64,000 bases of DNA from Pedobacter ginsengisoli (GTDB lineage Bacteria > Bacteroidota > Bacteroidia > Sphingobacteriales > Sphingobacteriaceae). Of this stretch, positions 33,587-42,698 are shown one piece after another (positions within the stretch are counted from its first letter, which is position 1; every line of letters starts with the position of its first letter). The notes under the pieces are model-generated. The model was not told the DNA's origin and ran no database searches. It saw nothing but the letters and a program-made list of their open reading frames with translations. The stretch spans positions 1,550,001 through 1,614,000 of the forward strand of contig NZ_CP024091.1 in assembly GCF_002736205.1 (NCBI RefSeq), given 5' to 3'. The position numbers were made by a program, and so were the translations under genes.

Positions 33587-35893
33587 ATGCACCTATTCAG
33601 ATACTTATATATATCTATAGGCTTGGCTATGATGCTTTGTCATGTGCAAGCCCAAACGCAGCCTGTTAAAGGCCATATTTACGATTCGCAAACGCGTCAG
33701 CCTTTGGCAGGCGTTATTTTAACAACAAGTACAGCCCAGCAAGTGGGTAAATCCGATGCGAAAGGATACTTCGAAATCTATAGCGATCAACTTGATGGGC
33801 AAATAAAAGCAACTCTATCTGGATACAAATCTCAGATCATTAAAATTAGTACCAATCAAAATGAACTCAATGTTCAACTTGAGGCTGATGGAGTAAGTCT
33901 TAATGAAGTTAGGATAGCAGGTTATAGTGAAAATAAAACGAGCAAGGAAACAGCAGGAGGGATTTCATTGATAACTTCAAGAGATATCAATCGTGGAAGT
34001 GCAGTCTCGCTACAGCCCGCACTAAACTCAATTCCAGGAGTTCGGATGGATCAAAGTACACTTTCAGAAGCCCGAATTTCAATAAGAGGTAATGGGATAC
34101 GTGCATCTTACGGCATCCGTAATGTAAAGATTTATGTAAATGAGATTCCCGTTACAGAAGCTGATGGTACTACAAGAATTGAAGCATTGGATGTAAATAG
34201 CATTGGTAGGGCTGAGGTAATAAAAGGGCCTGCTTCAAGTATTTATGGTGCAGGAACTGCAGGGGTGATTAACTTTCAATTACAGCGGTCGCCATACCAA
34301 GAACAAAGTATAGAAGCTTCGGCGCTTGTTGGTTCTTATGGCTTACATCGATTAGCCACAACGTATAAAAGTGGTGGTGATAAAGTAAATAGTTACGCAT
34401 CTTATGGCTGGCAGGAATATGATGGTTATCGAGAGCATAGTAAAGATATGCGTAGGTTTTTGACCGGTAACTTTCAACTTTTTCCGAGCGATAAACGCAT
34501 TATTACCTTAATGCTGAATAGGACTACACAATATTCGCAAATCCCCGGATCATTAACCCAGGATCAGCTTACTGCAAATCCAAAGCAAGCTAATGCCACA
34601 AATCTTGATAAAGCTGCTGGCAGATATCAGAACTGGACAAGGGTAGGCTTAGGGCAACAATATCACTTTAACGATCACTTCTATAATACCACAAGTGTTT
34701 TTACTTATTTCTATGATTTAAATCATCCTCTTCCTTATGCGTATATCCGTAATACCTATCAAAGTTATGGAGGTAGAACCCGCTTTATATACGATCCCGC
34801 ATTTAATGTTTTACCTACCAAATTTACTGTTGGTGCAGAATTTAATAATGGCCTAACTAAGGGTATCCAGTATGTAAATAACCAAGGCAAAGAAGGAGCG
34901 ATAAACTCTAATGTGGATTATCGAAATACTCAATATTCAGTGTTTTATCAATCTGAAACAGAGTTGGCTAAGAAGACCACTTTAACTCTAGGAATCAGTT
35001 ATAATAGTTTGAACTATGATCTTCGTGATTACCTGAAACAAAATCAGAGTGGGATAAAAAAATTCGATCCACAAGCAACACCACGTATTGCCCTTAGTCA
35101 TACTTTCAGTGATGCGATCAGTTTGCATGCAAGTGTAAGCTCAGGGTTTTCTCCACCTTCAAGTTCCGAAATAAAGAATGTTGATGGTTCTATCAATCCA
35201 AATCTGCAAGCAGAAAAAGGTATGAACTATGAGTTCAATGTGAAGGGGAACCTTTTAAAAACACGTTTAGAATATGATTTGGCTTTGTTTAAAATGGACA
35301 TGAAAGGCGAGTTAATTGCTCAATCTATACAACAAGGTATTACAATTTATAATAATTCAGGTAAAACGAGCCATAATGGTGCGGAACTATCCTTGTCCTA
35401 TCAGCTATTCAAACCTGAAGACGATAACCAGATATTTAGTTTGCGTCCATTTGTGGCCATAACCTATTCCGATTTTAAGTTTAAAGATTATAAGATTTTA
35501 AATGCACAGAATCAGATTACAGCTATATACGATGGAAATGAGCTAACTGGTATAGCTCCATGGATGATAAATGCAGGTATAGATTTTGAAGCAAAAAATG
35601 GATTGTATTTTTATGGAAGTTATTTTTATAGTGATAAACTGCCGCTTAATGATGCAAATACAAACTATAATTCTTCTTATAATGTTGTAAATGCCAAATT
35701 AGGATACAAAAAGCAAGTAGTTAAGCACTGTGAATTAAATATTTATGCAGGTCTAGATAATATTCTTGATAAAAGCTATAGTTCAATTGTTTCCTTAAAC
35801 GCAGCCAGTTTTAATGGTGGGCAACCCGCATATTTTAATCCTTCACCAAAACGAAATGGTTATGGTGGGCTAAATGTTAAGTACATATTTTAA
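33587..35893 (+). CDS. TonB-dependent receptor with CarboxypepD-like domain
   Basis: A 768-aa outer-membrane transporter. Signal peptide 1-22 (ending VQAQ), CarboxypepD-regulatory-like domain at 27-100 (GHIYDSQTRQPLAGVILTTS), plug at about 110-230 (TAGGISLITSRDINRG, PGVRMDQ, ISIRGNGIRASYG, EVIKGPASSIYGAGTAGVI) and a beta-barrel ending in aromatic F. The plug form resembles siderophore or metal-chelate receptors and lacks SusD in the neighbourhood, so this is not a SusC glycan importer. The partners on either side contain Cys, His and Met clusters, suggesting a metal (perhaps copper) substrate. That is inference. Confidence 0.88.
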   Translation: MHLFRYLYISIGLAMMLCHVQAQTQPVKGHIYDSQTRQPLAGVILTTSTAQQVGKSDAKGYFEIYSDQLDGQIKATLSGYKSQIIKISTNQNELNVQLEADGVSLNEVRIAGYSENKTSKETAGGISLITSRDINRGSAVSLQPALNSIPGVRMDQSTLSEARISIRGNGIRASYGIRNVKIYVNEIPVTEADGTTRIEALDVNSIGRAEVIKGPASSIYGAGTAGVINFQLQRSPYQEQSIEASALVGSYGLHRLATTYKSGGDKVNSYASYGWQEYDGYREHSKDMRRFLTGNFQLFPSDKRIITLMLNRTTQYSQIPGSLTQDQLTANPKQANATNLDKAAGRYQNWTRVGLGQQYHFNDHFYNTTSVFTYFYDLNHPLPYAYIRNTYQSYGGRTRFIYDPAFNVLPTKFTVGAEFNNGLTKGIQYVNNQGKEGAINSNVDYRNTQYSVFYQSETELAKKTTLTLGISYNSLNYDLRDYLKQNQSGIKKFDPQATPRIALSHTFSDAISLHASVSSGFSPPSSSEIKNVDGSINPNLQAEKGMNYEFNVKGNLLKTRLEYDLALFKMDMKGELIAQSIQQGITIYNNSGKTSHNGAELSLSYQLFKPEDDNQIFSLRPFVAITYSDFKFKDYKILNAQNQITAIYDGNELTGIAPWMINAGIDFEAKNGLYFYGSYFYSDKLPLNDANTNYNSSYNVVNAKLGYKKQVVKHCELNIYAGLDNILDKSYSSIVSLNAASFNGGQPAYFNPSPKRNGYGGLNVKYIF

Positions 35894-35904
35894 TAATCAT
35901 CAAA

Positions 35905-37185
35905 ATGAACAGAGTAATAATAATACTGTTTGCTGGAATCATTTTTCTTGGCGCATGTAAAGAAAAGCAAAATAAAATTACAATTGGCACCTTACGCACA
36001 GAGGGTTTGGCTGTGGGTTCTTATCTTACTTATGACAGCAAAGGCAATCCTGTACTTTGTTGGTCCGAGCAAGATGCTAAGGATTCTTTATACCGCTTAA
36101 AATACGCTAGTTATAATGAGCGAAACAACACTTTTAGTATTCCTGTTACTGTTCCCGCTTCCAGCGGGATCAGTATTTCAGCAGAGAGTATGGGTAAAAT
36201 AGCCTTTAAGTCTGATGGGACTGTGATAGCTGTGTTTTCAAAACGGTTTCCTAATGAAAGAAATCCCTATGCTGGAGCTATTTACTATAGCTCTTCCACA
36301 GATAATGGAAAAACGTGGTCTGATTCGCAATTTCTGCATTCTGATACAACGCATAATTATGGACGCAGCTTTTTTGACATCACTAAATTGAAGGATGGAG
36401 AGCTTGCGGCCATATGGCTTGACGGACGTTATGGCAAAAGCATTAAAGGCTCGGCCTTGTTTTTTAATAAAACAACTAAGGGGAATGGGTTTGGTATGGA
36501 CACTTGCCTGGAAAAAGGCACATGTGAGTGCTGCAGAACTAAGATCCTTTCTGATAAACAAGGGAATATTCATTTGGCCTACAGGAATATAACACTTCCA
36601 ACGGGTCTTGCAGACAAACAGGTTCGTGATATGGGGTATAAATTATCTATCGATAATGGTAAAACATTTAGTGCTGTAAAAACCATTAGTAAAGATAATT
36701 GGCAAATAGATGGCTGTCCGCATTCAGGGCCTTCACTTGCTACTACAAGACAAAGTGTAAATGCAGTTTGGTTTACTGCAGGTGGTGGTTCAGGTATTTA
36801 TTATTCTTCATCAGGTAAAAATGCAAGCTTTGGTGAGCGCAGGTTAATTACTGCTCATGGCAGACATCCTCAGCTAGTTTCGCTTAAAAATGATAAGTTG
36901 TTTATGGTTTGTGAAGAGTTGAAAGATAAACCAGAGGAAAAGCCAATGAAAATGAAGCATTCTCATGGAGGAATGACAATGGGCCATGAACAAGCTGCAA
37001 ATTCAAAAATTGTATTGAGGATTTTAGCATCTGGAAAAGAAGATAAAGTTATCACCATTACGGATGGACAACAGCCAGATCATCATGCAGTAATTTTGGC
37101 TTTAGATAGAGGAGTGTTAATGGCATGGATAAGAGAGCAGAATGGCCAGTCAGAAATATGTTATACCAAAGTAGATACAAATTAA
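35905..37185 (+). CDS. BNR/sialidase-fold lipoprotein with Cys and His/Met clusters
   Basis: A 426-aa lipoprotein (lipobox LGAC, C18) 11 bases after the receptor. BNR-type repeats are seen: SSSTDNGKTWSDSQFL, LSIDNGKTFSAVK, which form a six-bladed propeller of sialidase type. It carries CLEKGTCECCRTKIL near 195-209 and MKMKHSHGGMTMGHEQ near 349-364, both good candidates for soft-metal binding. Catalytic residues of true sialidases (Arg triad) are not obvious. With the upstream receptor it may form an outer-membrane metal capture unit. Function uncertain. Confidence 0.7.
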   Translation: MNRVIIILFAGIIFLGACKEKQNKITIGTLRTEGLAVGSYLTYDSKGNPVLCWSEQDAKDSLYRLKYASYNERNNTFSIPVTVPASSGISISAESMGKIAFKSDGTVIAVFSKRFPNERNPYAGAIYYSSSTDNGKTWSDSQFLHSDTTHNYGRSFFDITKLKDGELAAIWLDGRYGKSIKGSALFFNKTTKGNGFGMDTCLEKGTCECCRTKILSDKQGNIHLAYRNITLPTGLADKQVRDMGYKLSIDNGKTFSAVKTISKDNWQIDGCPHSGPSLATTRQSVNAVWFTAGGGSGIYYSSSGKNASFGERRLITAHGRHPQLVSLKNDKLFMVCEELKDKPEEKPMKMKHSHGGMTMGHEQAANSKIVLRILASGKEDKVITITDGQQPDHHAVILALDRGVLMAWIREQNGQSEICYTKVDTN

Positions 37186-37259
37186 TTCACGGTTTCCTTT
37201 TTAAGATTCATTAAAACACTTTTATAGTCAAAAATGTTTCTAACATAGAACCTTATATT

Positions 37260-37475
37260 ATGAAACTCAAAAAAGTTGATCCATCAATTACTTACTTTGG
37301 ATTTATTACTGGACTTTCTATTGGTATAGTTGTGAGTATTTTGTTTACAAGAACCAGGACCATTACAATAAAAGAAGAGCAAAGCAGTAAGCAAACCAAC
37401 TTAATTAAGACTGATGAAATAGCAGATTATTTAGCATACCTTGGTCACCGGGCAGAGCAAGATCCTTTATATTAA
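37260..37475 (+). CDS. Small single-pass membrane protein
   Basis: A 71-aa hypothetical protein with one hydrophobic helix (about 11-30: YFGFITGLSIGIVVSILF) and a hydrophilic end DEIADYLAYLGHRAEQDPLY. No domain recognised. It lies between the BNR lipoprotein and the hybrid kinase on the same strand but with gaps of 74 and 176 bases. A real gene is likely because start, helix and composition are coherent. Confidence 0.45.
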   Translation: MKLKKVDPSITYFGFITGLSIGIVVSILFTRTRTITIKEEQSSKQTNLIKTDEIADYLAYLGHRAEQDPLY

Positions 37476-37528
37476 AGCTATTTTTATCTACAACTTGAGT
37501 AAAAATTTTCATGAACTGGGTAATTAAT

Positions 37529-37600
37529 GGCAAATAAACGAGCTGATGTGGGTATAAACGCATAAATACCATTGGTATGTTATTTGCCTATAAGCACATC
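37529..37600 (+). repeat. Nested and crossing inverted repeats upstream of the hybrid kinase
   Basis: GGCAAATAA (37529-37537) is an exact inverted repeat of TTATTTGCC (37580-37588). Inside is ATACCA-T-TGGTAT (37566-37578). A third pair, GATGTG (37545-37550) and CACATC (37595-37600), crosses the first, so an RNA copy could form a pseudoknot or two alternative folds. No T-run follows. It may be a leader structure or operator. Confidence 0.35.
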
Positions 37601-37651
37601 GTGATTGTAAATATTATTGTCGCAACAGTCTTCCTTGTTTAATATACCTTA

Positions 37652-39787
37652 ATGAAAGTAACATATACACAAATTCAATCCAGAAAAATTCTCCTTGCTT
37701 TTTTGGTTATAGTAATTGTTTTAGCTCTTGCAGCTCTTTTTGTTCGTAATTCCATATCGCATAAATTAGAAAATATAGTTAAGCAAGCTAACAATGTAGA
37801 AGTTGATAGTTCCAAACCGCAACAAATATTGTTGCTGTTGCATCAGGCTGATGATGACTTTCAGGAGTCCTTATTAAATGTGAAAAGTACAAAAAGTGCA
37901 GATTATAAAGCAAAACTATCTAGAGCTTTTGATGAGATTGATACTTTATTAAAAAGAAATGCGGATACGTTACAGCTAACCCCTGATCAAAGTGTAAAAG
38001 TTAAAAGTTGGTACAATAAAAAGCTTCAGCTTTCAGGTAAGCTGTACTCACTTAAACATAATTTTGATTCTTTGCTAACAGCTTATGCCACTTTTGAGGC
38101 ACAAGGGAGCATGGGCGAAGAAAAATTGGTTACTACACTTAAATCCAACAGGAATGTAAAAAGCAAGACGGATACTATTCGTAAGGAGGTAGTAGTTCAG
38201 AAGAAAGGACTTTTTTCAAGACTAAAAGATGCCATTTCTAATAAATCAGCAACTTCACCTACTGCTGTAGTTGAAATAAACCACCGTCAAGTAACAGAAA
38301 ATTCAGCGCTTGCAACCCGTAAAGGAGCTGGAAAGGAGAGAACTGTGTACTTAAATAAACTGCAGGAACTTCAGGAAAGAAATGTTAAAATGCTTACCAT
38401 GCAACGTGAACTGATAAGCCTGAACGATCGAATTAGTACTGAACTGGAAAATATAATTAATGAGGTTAAGGCACTTAATTATAATATAGCCGATGAATTT
38501 AAAGCAATGGCTTTCAAAAGTTATCAGGAATCAACAGATCTGCTAAACAGATTGTATTTGGCAGCTTTATTTTTAGTTTTGGTTTTTGCGGTGCTCCTAA
38601 TTGTATTCATAGTAAAACTTAACGGCTCAGAAGTGCAATTGCGTAATGAAAATGAAAGAGCAGTTACCATTGCCCAGCAAAAGATGGATCTTTTATTACA
38701 TATGAGTCATGAAATAAGGAATCCACTAACGGCTATAAAAGGTTTTTTGTATATATTCAGTCAAACAGAATTGTCAAAACGGCAATCTGATATGTTAGAT
38801 TCTATCAGATTATCATCGGATATGCTTCTAGGCACTTTGAATGATACTCTTGATGCTGCTAAGATGGAAAATAGTGAATTTAAATTTAATACAGATCCAT
38901 TTAATCCAGATTTTATACTTAAAAGTGTAATTGAAAATATGGAGTTCAGCGCAACAAAGAAAAAACTGGTACTGAATTATGAGTTTAAAGGAGATAAAGA
39001 GGCTATTTTACTTGGCGATAGTTTTAGACTAAAGCAAATTATGATTAACCTGCTAAGTAATGCCATCAAGTATACAAAAGAGGGTCAGATTACGGTGAAT
39101 GCTGAATTAACCAAACTGAATAATGGACCTAAATTGGAAGTGAATATAATTGATACTGGTATGGGAATCAGTGCTGATCAGCAAGCGAACCTGTTTTCTA
39201 AATATTATCAAACGAATTCCTCTAAAGGTAAAACGGGTACGGGACTGGGACTCTATATCTGTAAACAGTTTGTAGAACTACAGGGAGGAAAAATAAGTGT
39301 AAAGAGTGTTGAAAAAGTAGGGAGTACTTTTAGTTTTTACATTCCATATGTAGAAAATGTAAACAATGGGGAAACAGTCGTAAATCAAACTCCAGAAGAC
39401 CCACTTTCGCTATTAAATGGAATAACTATACTTGCTGTTGATGACAATGATTTAAATCTAAAATTTCTTAAAATGATGACGCAAAAATGGAATGTTAAAT
39501 TCTATAGCGCAGGAAATGGAAAAGAAGCACTAGATGTTCTCAATAAAGAAAATGTAACAGTGGTTTTAACAGATATTCAGATGCCGGAAATGGATGGATA
39601 TGAGCTTCTGCAATCAATTAAGAAACTACCTGCTCCACAAAATAAACTACCGATAATAGTCATTAGTGCAAGCCCTGAGGAATTTGAAATGAATAAAATC
39701 CTAACCAAAGGGTTTTCCGGTATAGTTAGTAAACCGTTTATAGAGGCGGGCTTAATTGAGCAGATAGTTAAAGCTTTAAAGGGGTAG
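37652..39787 (+). CDS. Membrane hybrid sensor histidine kinase with receiver
   Basis: A 711-aa protein. Membrane helices lie at about 11-30 and 297-322, enclosing a helical periplasmic sensor region of some 260 residues rich in heptad-like Leu (no named domain seen). HisKA has LLHMSHEIRNPLTAIKG near residue 350. HATPase shows N-box NLLSNAIKYT, G1 DTGMGIS and G2 GTGLGLYIC. A C-terminal receiver (about 590-708) has DDNDLNL, phospho-acceptor Asp in LTDIQMPEMDGYELL and the Lys near VSKPF. No output gene is adjacent. It is convergent with the small exported protein. Confidence 0.9.
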   Translation: MKVTYTQIQSRKILLAFLVIVIVLALAALFVRNSISHKLENIVKQANNVEVDSSKPQQILLLLHQADDDFQESLLNVKSTKSADYKAKLSRAFDEIDTLLKRNADTLQLTPDQSVKVKSWYNKKLQLSGKLYSLKHNFDSLLTAYATFEAQGSMGEEKLVTTLKSNRNVKSKTDTIRKEVVVQKKGLFSRLKDAISNKSATSPTAVVEINHRQVTENSALATRKGAGKERTVYLNKLQELQERNVKMLTMQRELISLNDRISTELENIINEVKALNYNIADEFKAMAFKSYQESTDLLNRLYLAALFLVLVFAVLLIVFIVKLNGSEVQLRNENERAVTIAQQKMDLLLHMSHEIRNPLTAIKGFLYIFSQTELSKRQSDMLDSIRLSSDMLLGTLNDTLDAAKMENSEFKFNTDPFNPDFILKSVIENMEFSATKKKLVLNYEFKGDKEAILLGDSFRLKQIMINLLSNAIKYTKEGQITVNAELTKLNNGPKLEVNIIDTGMGISADQQANLFSKYYQTNSSKGKTGTGLGLYICKQFVELQGGKISVKSVEKVGSTFSFYIPYVENVNNGETVVNQTPEDPLSLLNGITILAVDDNDLNLKFLKMMTQKWNVKFYSAGNGKEALDVLNKENVTVVLTDIQMPEMDGYELLQSIKKLPAPQNKLPIIVISASPEEFEMNKILTKGFSGIVSKPFIEAGLIEQIVKALKG

Positions 39788-39808
39788 GTTTAATGCCTAC
39801 CACCTTTT
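39777..39808. terminator. Bidirectional terminator between convergent genes
   Basis: GGTAGG (39783-39788) and CCTACC (39796-39801) pair around a 7-base loop, extended outward by AAAGG with CCTTT across one bulge. A T-run follows on the plus strand and an A-run precedes. It contains the kinase stop and the convergent gene's stop. Confidence 0.65.
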
Positions 39809-40272
39809 TCATTTCTTTTATCATGTTTGTTGTTATCCCTTGCCTCACGAGACTTGTTTTTGTTGTTTACAGGTCTGGCCTGTCTAATGCTTCTACCGTC
39901 TCTAATTGCTACTTGTTTTCCTTTATAACCTTTGTATTTGCTGTATTCTTTAACATGCACTTTATGCGACAAATAAGGCTTAGGCGAGTTAATTACAACT
40001 TTGTAGCTATTGTACAAATCATAGGTCCTATACCTTGATGGCAAACTATTATTGAATGTCCATTTTCCATTATTTAGATAAATATATTGTTTATTTGGTA
40101 CATTGTAATAAGCATCTATATCAGGTAGATAATAATAATCAACATGATCATAACCAACCGGTCCCCATTGTGGTTGTGAACCGATATTTATATTTACACT
40201 TACTTGTGCTTTAGTGTTTATGCTGCTTAACGAAGCTACTCCGAAAGCTACAGCCAAAAGTATTCTTTTCAT
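39790..40272 (-). CDS. Small exported basic protein, unknown
   Basis: A 160-aa protein starting at the ATG at 40272, which begins a signal peptide (MKRILLAVAFGVASLSSINTKA). The mature part has an aromatic segment (DHVDYYYLPDIDAYYNVPNKQYIYLNNGKW) and a Lys/Arg/Asn-rich tail. The aromatic motif is common in small Bacteroidetes exported proteins without an assigned function. The longer in-frame start at 40305 (TTG) is not used. It converges with the hybrid kinase. Confidence 0.6.
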   Translation of the reverse strand: MKRILLAVAFGVASLSSINTKAQVSVNINIGSQPQWGPVGYDHVDYYYLPDIDAYYNVPNKQYIYLNNGKWTFNNSLPSRYRTYDLYNSYKVVINSPKPYLSHKVHVKEYSKYKGYKGKQVAIRDGRSIRQARPVNNKNKSREARDNNKHDKRNEKGGRH

Positions 40273-40446
40273 TTTGTGCGATTTTATTTGATCTGGATAG
40301 AGCAATGAATATACCGAAGACTAAAATAAAGCGTATGTAATCTGCCGGATCTTATTATTTACCGACCGAAAGCAAGAATATACCGACAAAATCAATCAAA
40401 TAATCTTCTATATTCGTTGTAAAATCTTTAACCTGGAAAACATCAG

Positions 40447-41118
40447 ATGAGAACTCCTGTCCTAACTTTGCTACTTTTAATATTTGCGTTAATCACCAAT
40501 GCCCAGTCTACTTATGTAAGGCTCATTACCAATAAGGGAAACATTACCCTGCTTCTATACGATAAGACGCCTAAACATAGAGATATGTTTCTGCAAGCAA
40601 TTAAAAAGGGACTTTATAATAAGGCTCAGTTTAATCGTGTCATAAAATCTTTCGTAAGTCAGGGAGGGGAACTGGACGAAACTATTCTCGAAAGAGAAAA
40701 ATTACATCCTGAATTACCAATACAACGGTTAGCTGCTGAGATAACTCCAATATTGTTTCATAAAAAAGGAGCCCTTGGAGCTGGAAGGAATGATAATCCA
40801 GAGAAGAGTTCCTATTTTAGCCAAATATATCTAGTTGTAGGTAAGCCACAAACAGATGAACAGCTTGATGCATTGGAAAAGAAGAAAGACATCAAATTTT
40901 CACCATCACAACGAACTACTTACAAAACACTTGGAGGGACACCCCATTTAGATAATGATTATACCATTTTTGGTGAAATCATAGAGGGAATGGATGTTGC
41001 CGACGCAATTAATAACGTAACAACAAACAGAAATGATCTTCCTTTAGTGCCTGTAACTTTTAAAGCCGTCGTGCTATCAAAAAAAGAAGTGCAAAAACTT
41101 AATAAAGCCCGACTATGA
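40447..41118 (+). CDS. Cyclophilin-type peptidyl-prolyl isomerase
   Basis: A 223-aa exported isomerase with signal peptide 1-19 (ending TNAQ). Catalytic-domain motifs are FNRVIKSFVSQGGELDE (the FxRxxxxFxxQGG signature), the loop HKKGALGAGRNDNPEKSSYFSQIYLVVG, and DNDYTIFGEIIEGMDV near the end. The catalytic Arg of the signature is present. It has an insertion relative to small bacterial cyclophilins. Likely assists folding in the periplasm. It overlaps the M23 gene by 4 bases. Confidence 0.92.
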   Translation: MRTPVLTLLLLIFALITNAQSTYVRLITNKGNITLLLYDKTPKHRDMFLQAIKKGLYNKAQFNRVIKSFVSQGGELDETILEREKLHPELPIQRLAAEITPILFHKKGALGAGRNDNPEKSSYFSQIYLVVGKPQTDEQLDALEKKKDIKFSPSQRTTYKTLGGTPHLDNDYTIFGEIIEGMDVADAINNVTTNRNDLPLVPVTFKAVVLSKKEVQKLNKARL

Positions 41119-41747
41119 AAGTAGTGCTCTTTAGTATGCTGCTTTTAGTACTGAGCTTCCAAAAGCCTACAATTGATAACGATAAAGGCAGATGGAAACC
41201 CTATTACATAGATGCTGTACCGGCCGTTATGGCTACCGATTGGAAACTGCCATTTGATGTAAGTGACAGAAAAGACATAAAGCAAATCAAGATAATCAGC
41301 ATATTCGGAGATCACCGGGATAGTTTTTATAAAGGTCATATACACACCGCTATAGACATTAATCCGTTAAAATCTAAAACAAGTTTGGTAAGTGTCTATC
41401 CAATAGCCAATGGGGTTGTGTGTTCTGTACATTTAGCAGAAAATCAGCAGACTATAGTAATAAGGCATAAACTTACAGATGGTAAAGAGATCTTTACTTC
41501 TTACAAACACCTAAAAGAGGTTTATGTTGGTCAGGGGCAGCCGGTAACCCTACAAACAAAACTAGCCCGCCTCTTTACAAAACAAGAATCGAAAAAATAT
41601 GGAGGAGACTATCATCATCTTCACCTCGAGATCCGTAAAAGCTTTGACGATTACGGTTGTGCTAGTTGGTTAACAATGAATCAAAAACAACTCAATCAAC
41701 GTTTTTATAACCCATTAATCTTTTTAAAAACAAAATTAAAAAATTAG
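41115..41747 (+). CDS. M23-family metallopeptidase-like protein
   Basis: A 210-aa exported protein of the lysostaphin/M23 fold. The family motif is seen as GHIHTAIDINP (HxxxD with the zinc ligands His and Asp) and HYHHLHLEIRK near the end (HxH motif). The N-terminus has a short hydrophobic signal (MKVVLFSMLLLVLSF). LVSVYPIANGVVCSVH and SYKHLKEVYVGQGQPV also fit M23. It may be a peptidoglycan hydrolase or regulator. It overlaps the isomerase gene by 4 bases (ATGA), so the two are coupled. Confidence 0.85.
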   Translation: MKVVLFSMLLLVLSFQKPTIDNDKGRWKPYYIDAVPAVMATDWKLPFDVSDRKDIKQIKIISIFGDHRDSFYKGHIHTAIDINPLKSKTSLVSVYPIANGVVCSVHLAENQQTIVIRHKLTDGKEIFTSYKHLKEVYVGQGQPVTLQTKLARLFTKQESKKYGGDYHHLHLEIRKSFDDYGCASWLTMNQKQLNQRFYNPLIFLKTKLKN

Positions 41748-41791
41748 CCTGCCAGTTGGTATATTTAGTAGTAACTAATTAAATAAATCGT

Positions 41792-42166
41792 ATGGATGCA
41801 CATGAATTAAGAATTGGAAACATTGTTGGACTTAAAGATGGGAGTTGGTTTGTTGTAACTGAAGATCATTTTAAAACTCCAAAATTTTGGGAGTCATTTC
41901 ATGGCGAATACAAAGGTGTTCCAATCAATGAATATTGGGCATCATCCTTAGGTCTACAAGTTAAGCTTAGCTCTTTCATTACTTACATAGAAGATGGTGA
42001 GGGGCAAAGCAATGAGTTCAATCTATTAAACTCAATAGATCAGAATAATTGTGAAATCTGGATAGTACAGTTGAATGAACATACGCTGAAACGTGTAGAG
42101 TATGTTCATCAGATTCAAAACCTGTTCTTTGCAATTAGCGATTATGAATTAACGCTTGCATTATAG
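41792..42166 (+). CDS. Hypothetical protein (124 aa)
   Basis: A small acidic soluble protein, starting MDAHELRIGNIVGLKDGSWFVV. The opening ELRIGNIV resembles small phage- or Bacteroidetes-type hypothetical proteins in which this stretch is conserved. No catalytic motif, signal or membrane segment. It follows the M23 gene by 44 bases. Function unknown. Confidence 0.6.
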   Translation: MDAHELRIGNIVGLKDGSWFVVTEDHFKTPKFWESFHGEYKGVPINEYWASSLGLQVKLSSFITYIEDGEGQSNEFNLLNSIDQNNCEIWIVQLNEHTLKRVEYVHQIQNLFFAISDYELTLAL

Positions 42167-42173
42167 GAGCAGA

Positions 42174-42632
42174 TTAAACCTTAAATTGGTTTAAATGATG
42201 ATTAAGATGTTTATAAAACATATTGTTCCACTCAGTCTTTGTCAGTACACCAAAAGAGTGAGATTCTTTATTGTTAAAATGAGCTTCGCCAAGTTGCTGG
42301 GTTTTTTCAATGTAGTCAATTAAGCGTGCTTTTTCATTTTCAAACACTTTAGCATCAGTAATTAAAAACTGAGGTGCAGTTGCTCCGTTCTTACCATAAG
42401 GCTTTTCGTTAACAACCTTGTTTTTTATCATTAGTTTCAAAATAAATTTCAAAAAGGCCTTAGGTTTTTTATGTATGTCCTCATACACCAATTCATAAGT
42501 TACATTGCAATGTGCCAGCATTCGGGCAACATCCATTTTACCCCATTCAGGCTGACTTTCAGGCGTTAGATTGTTAATTCTTGTAATTATCTCATCAGAA
42601 ACTGATTTACTGAAGATATTAGGTAATGCCAT
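42174..42632 (-). CDS. DUF1569/DinB-like protein
   Basis: A 152-aa protein of the DUF1569 family, a DinB/YfiT-like four-helix fold. Family marks are WGKMDVARMLAHCNVTYELV (putative metal His), KPYGKNGATAPQFLITDAKVFENEKARL, and the ending HSFGVLTKTEWNNMFYKHLNHHLNQF with more His. The DinB fold usually binds a divalent metal via three His, all available here. Last gene of a minus-strand group but 66 bases from the previous one. Confidence 0.8.
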   Translation of the reverse strand: MALPNIFSKSVSDEIITRINNLTPESQPEWGKMDVARMLAHCNVTYELVYEDIHKKPKAFLKFILKLMIKNKVVNEKPYGKNGATAPQFLITDAKVFENEKARLIDYIEKTQQLGEAHFNNKESHSFGVLTKTEWNNMFYKHLNHHLNQFKV

Positions 42633-42698
42633 TTTTAAGATTGTTAATAAAAATTAATTCAGGTACAATTTGCCGGTTTATAATATCGTGCGATGAAG

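Noticed and set aside
40310..40390. Repeated TACCGA words in the gap before the cyclophilin gene
   Set aside because: Three short copies with irregular spacing; too short to call an operator or repeat array.
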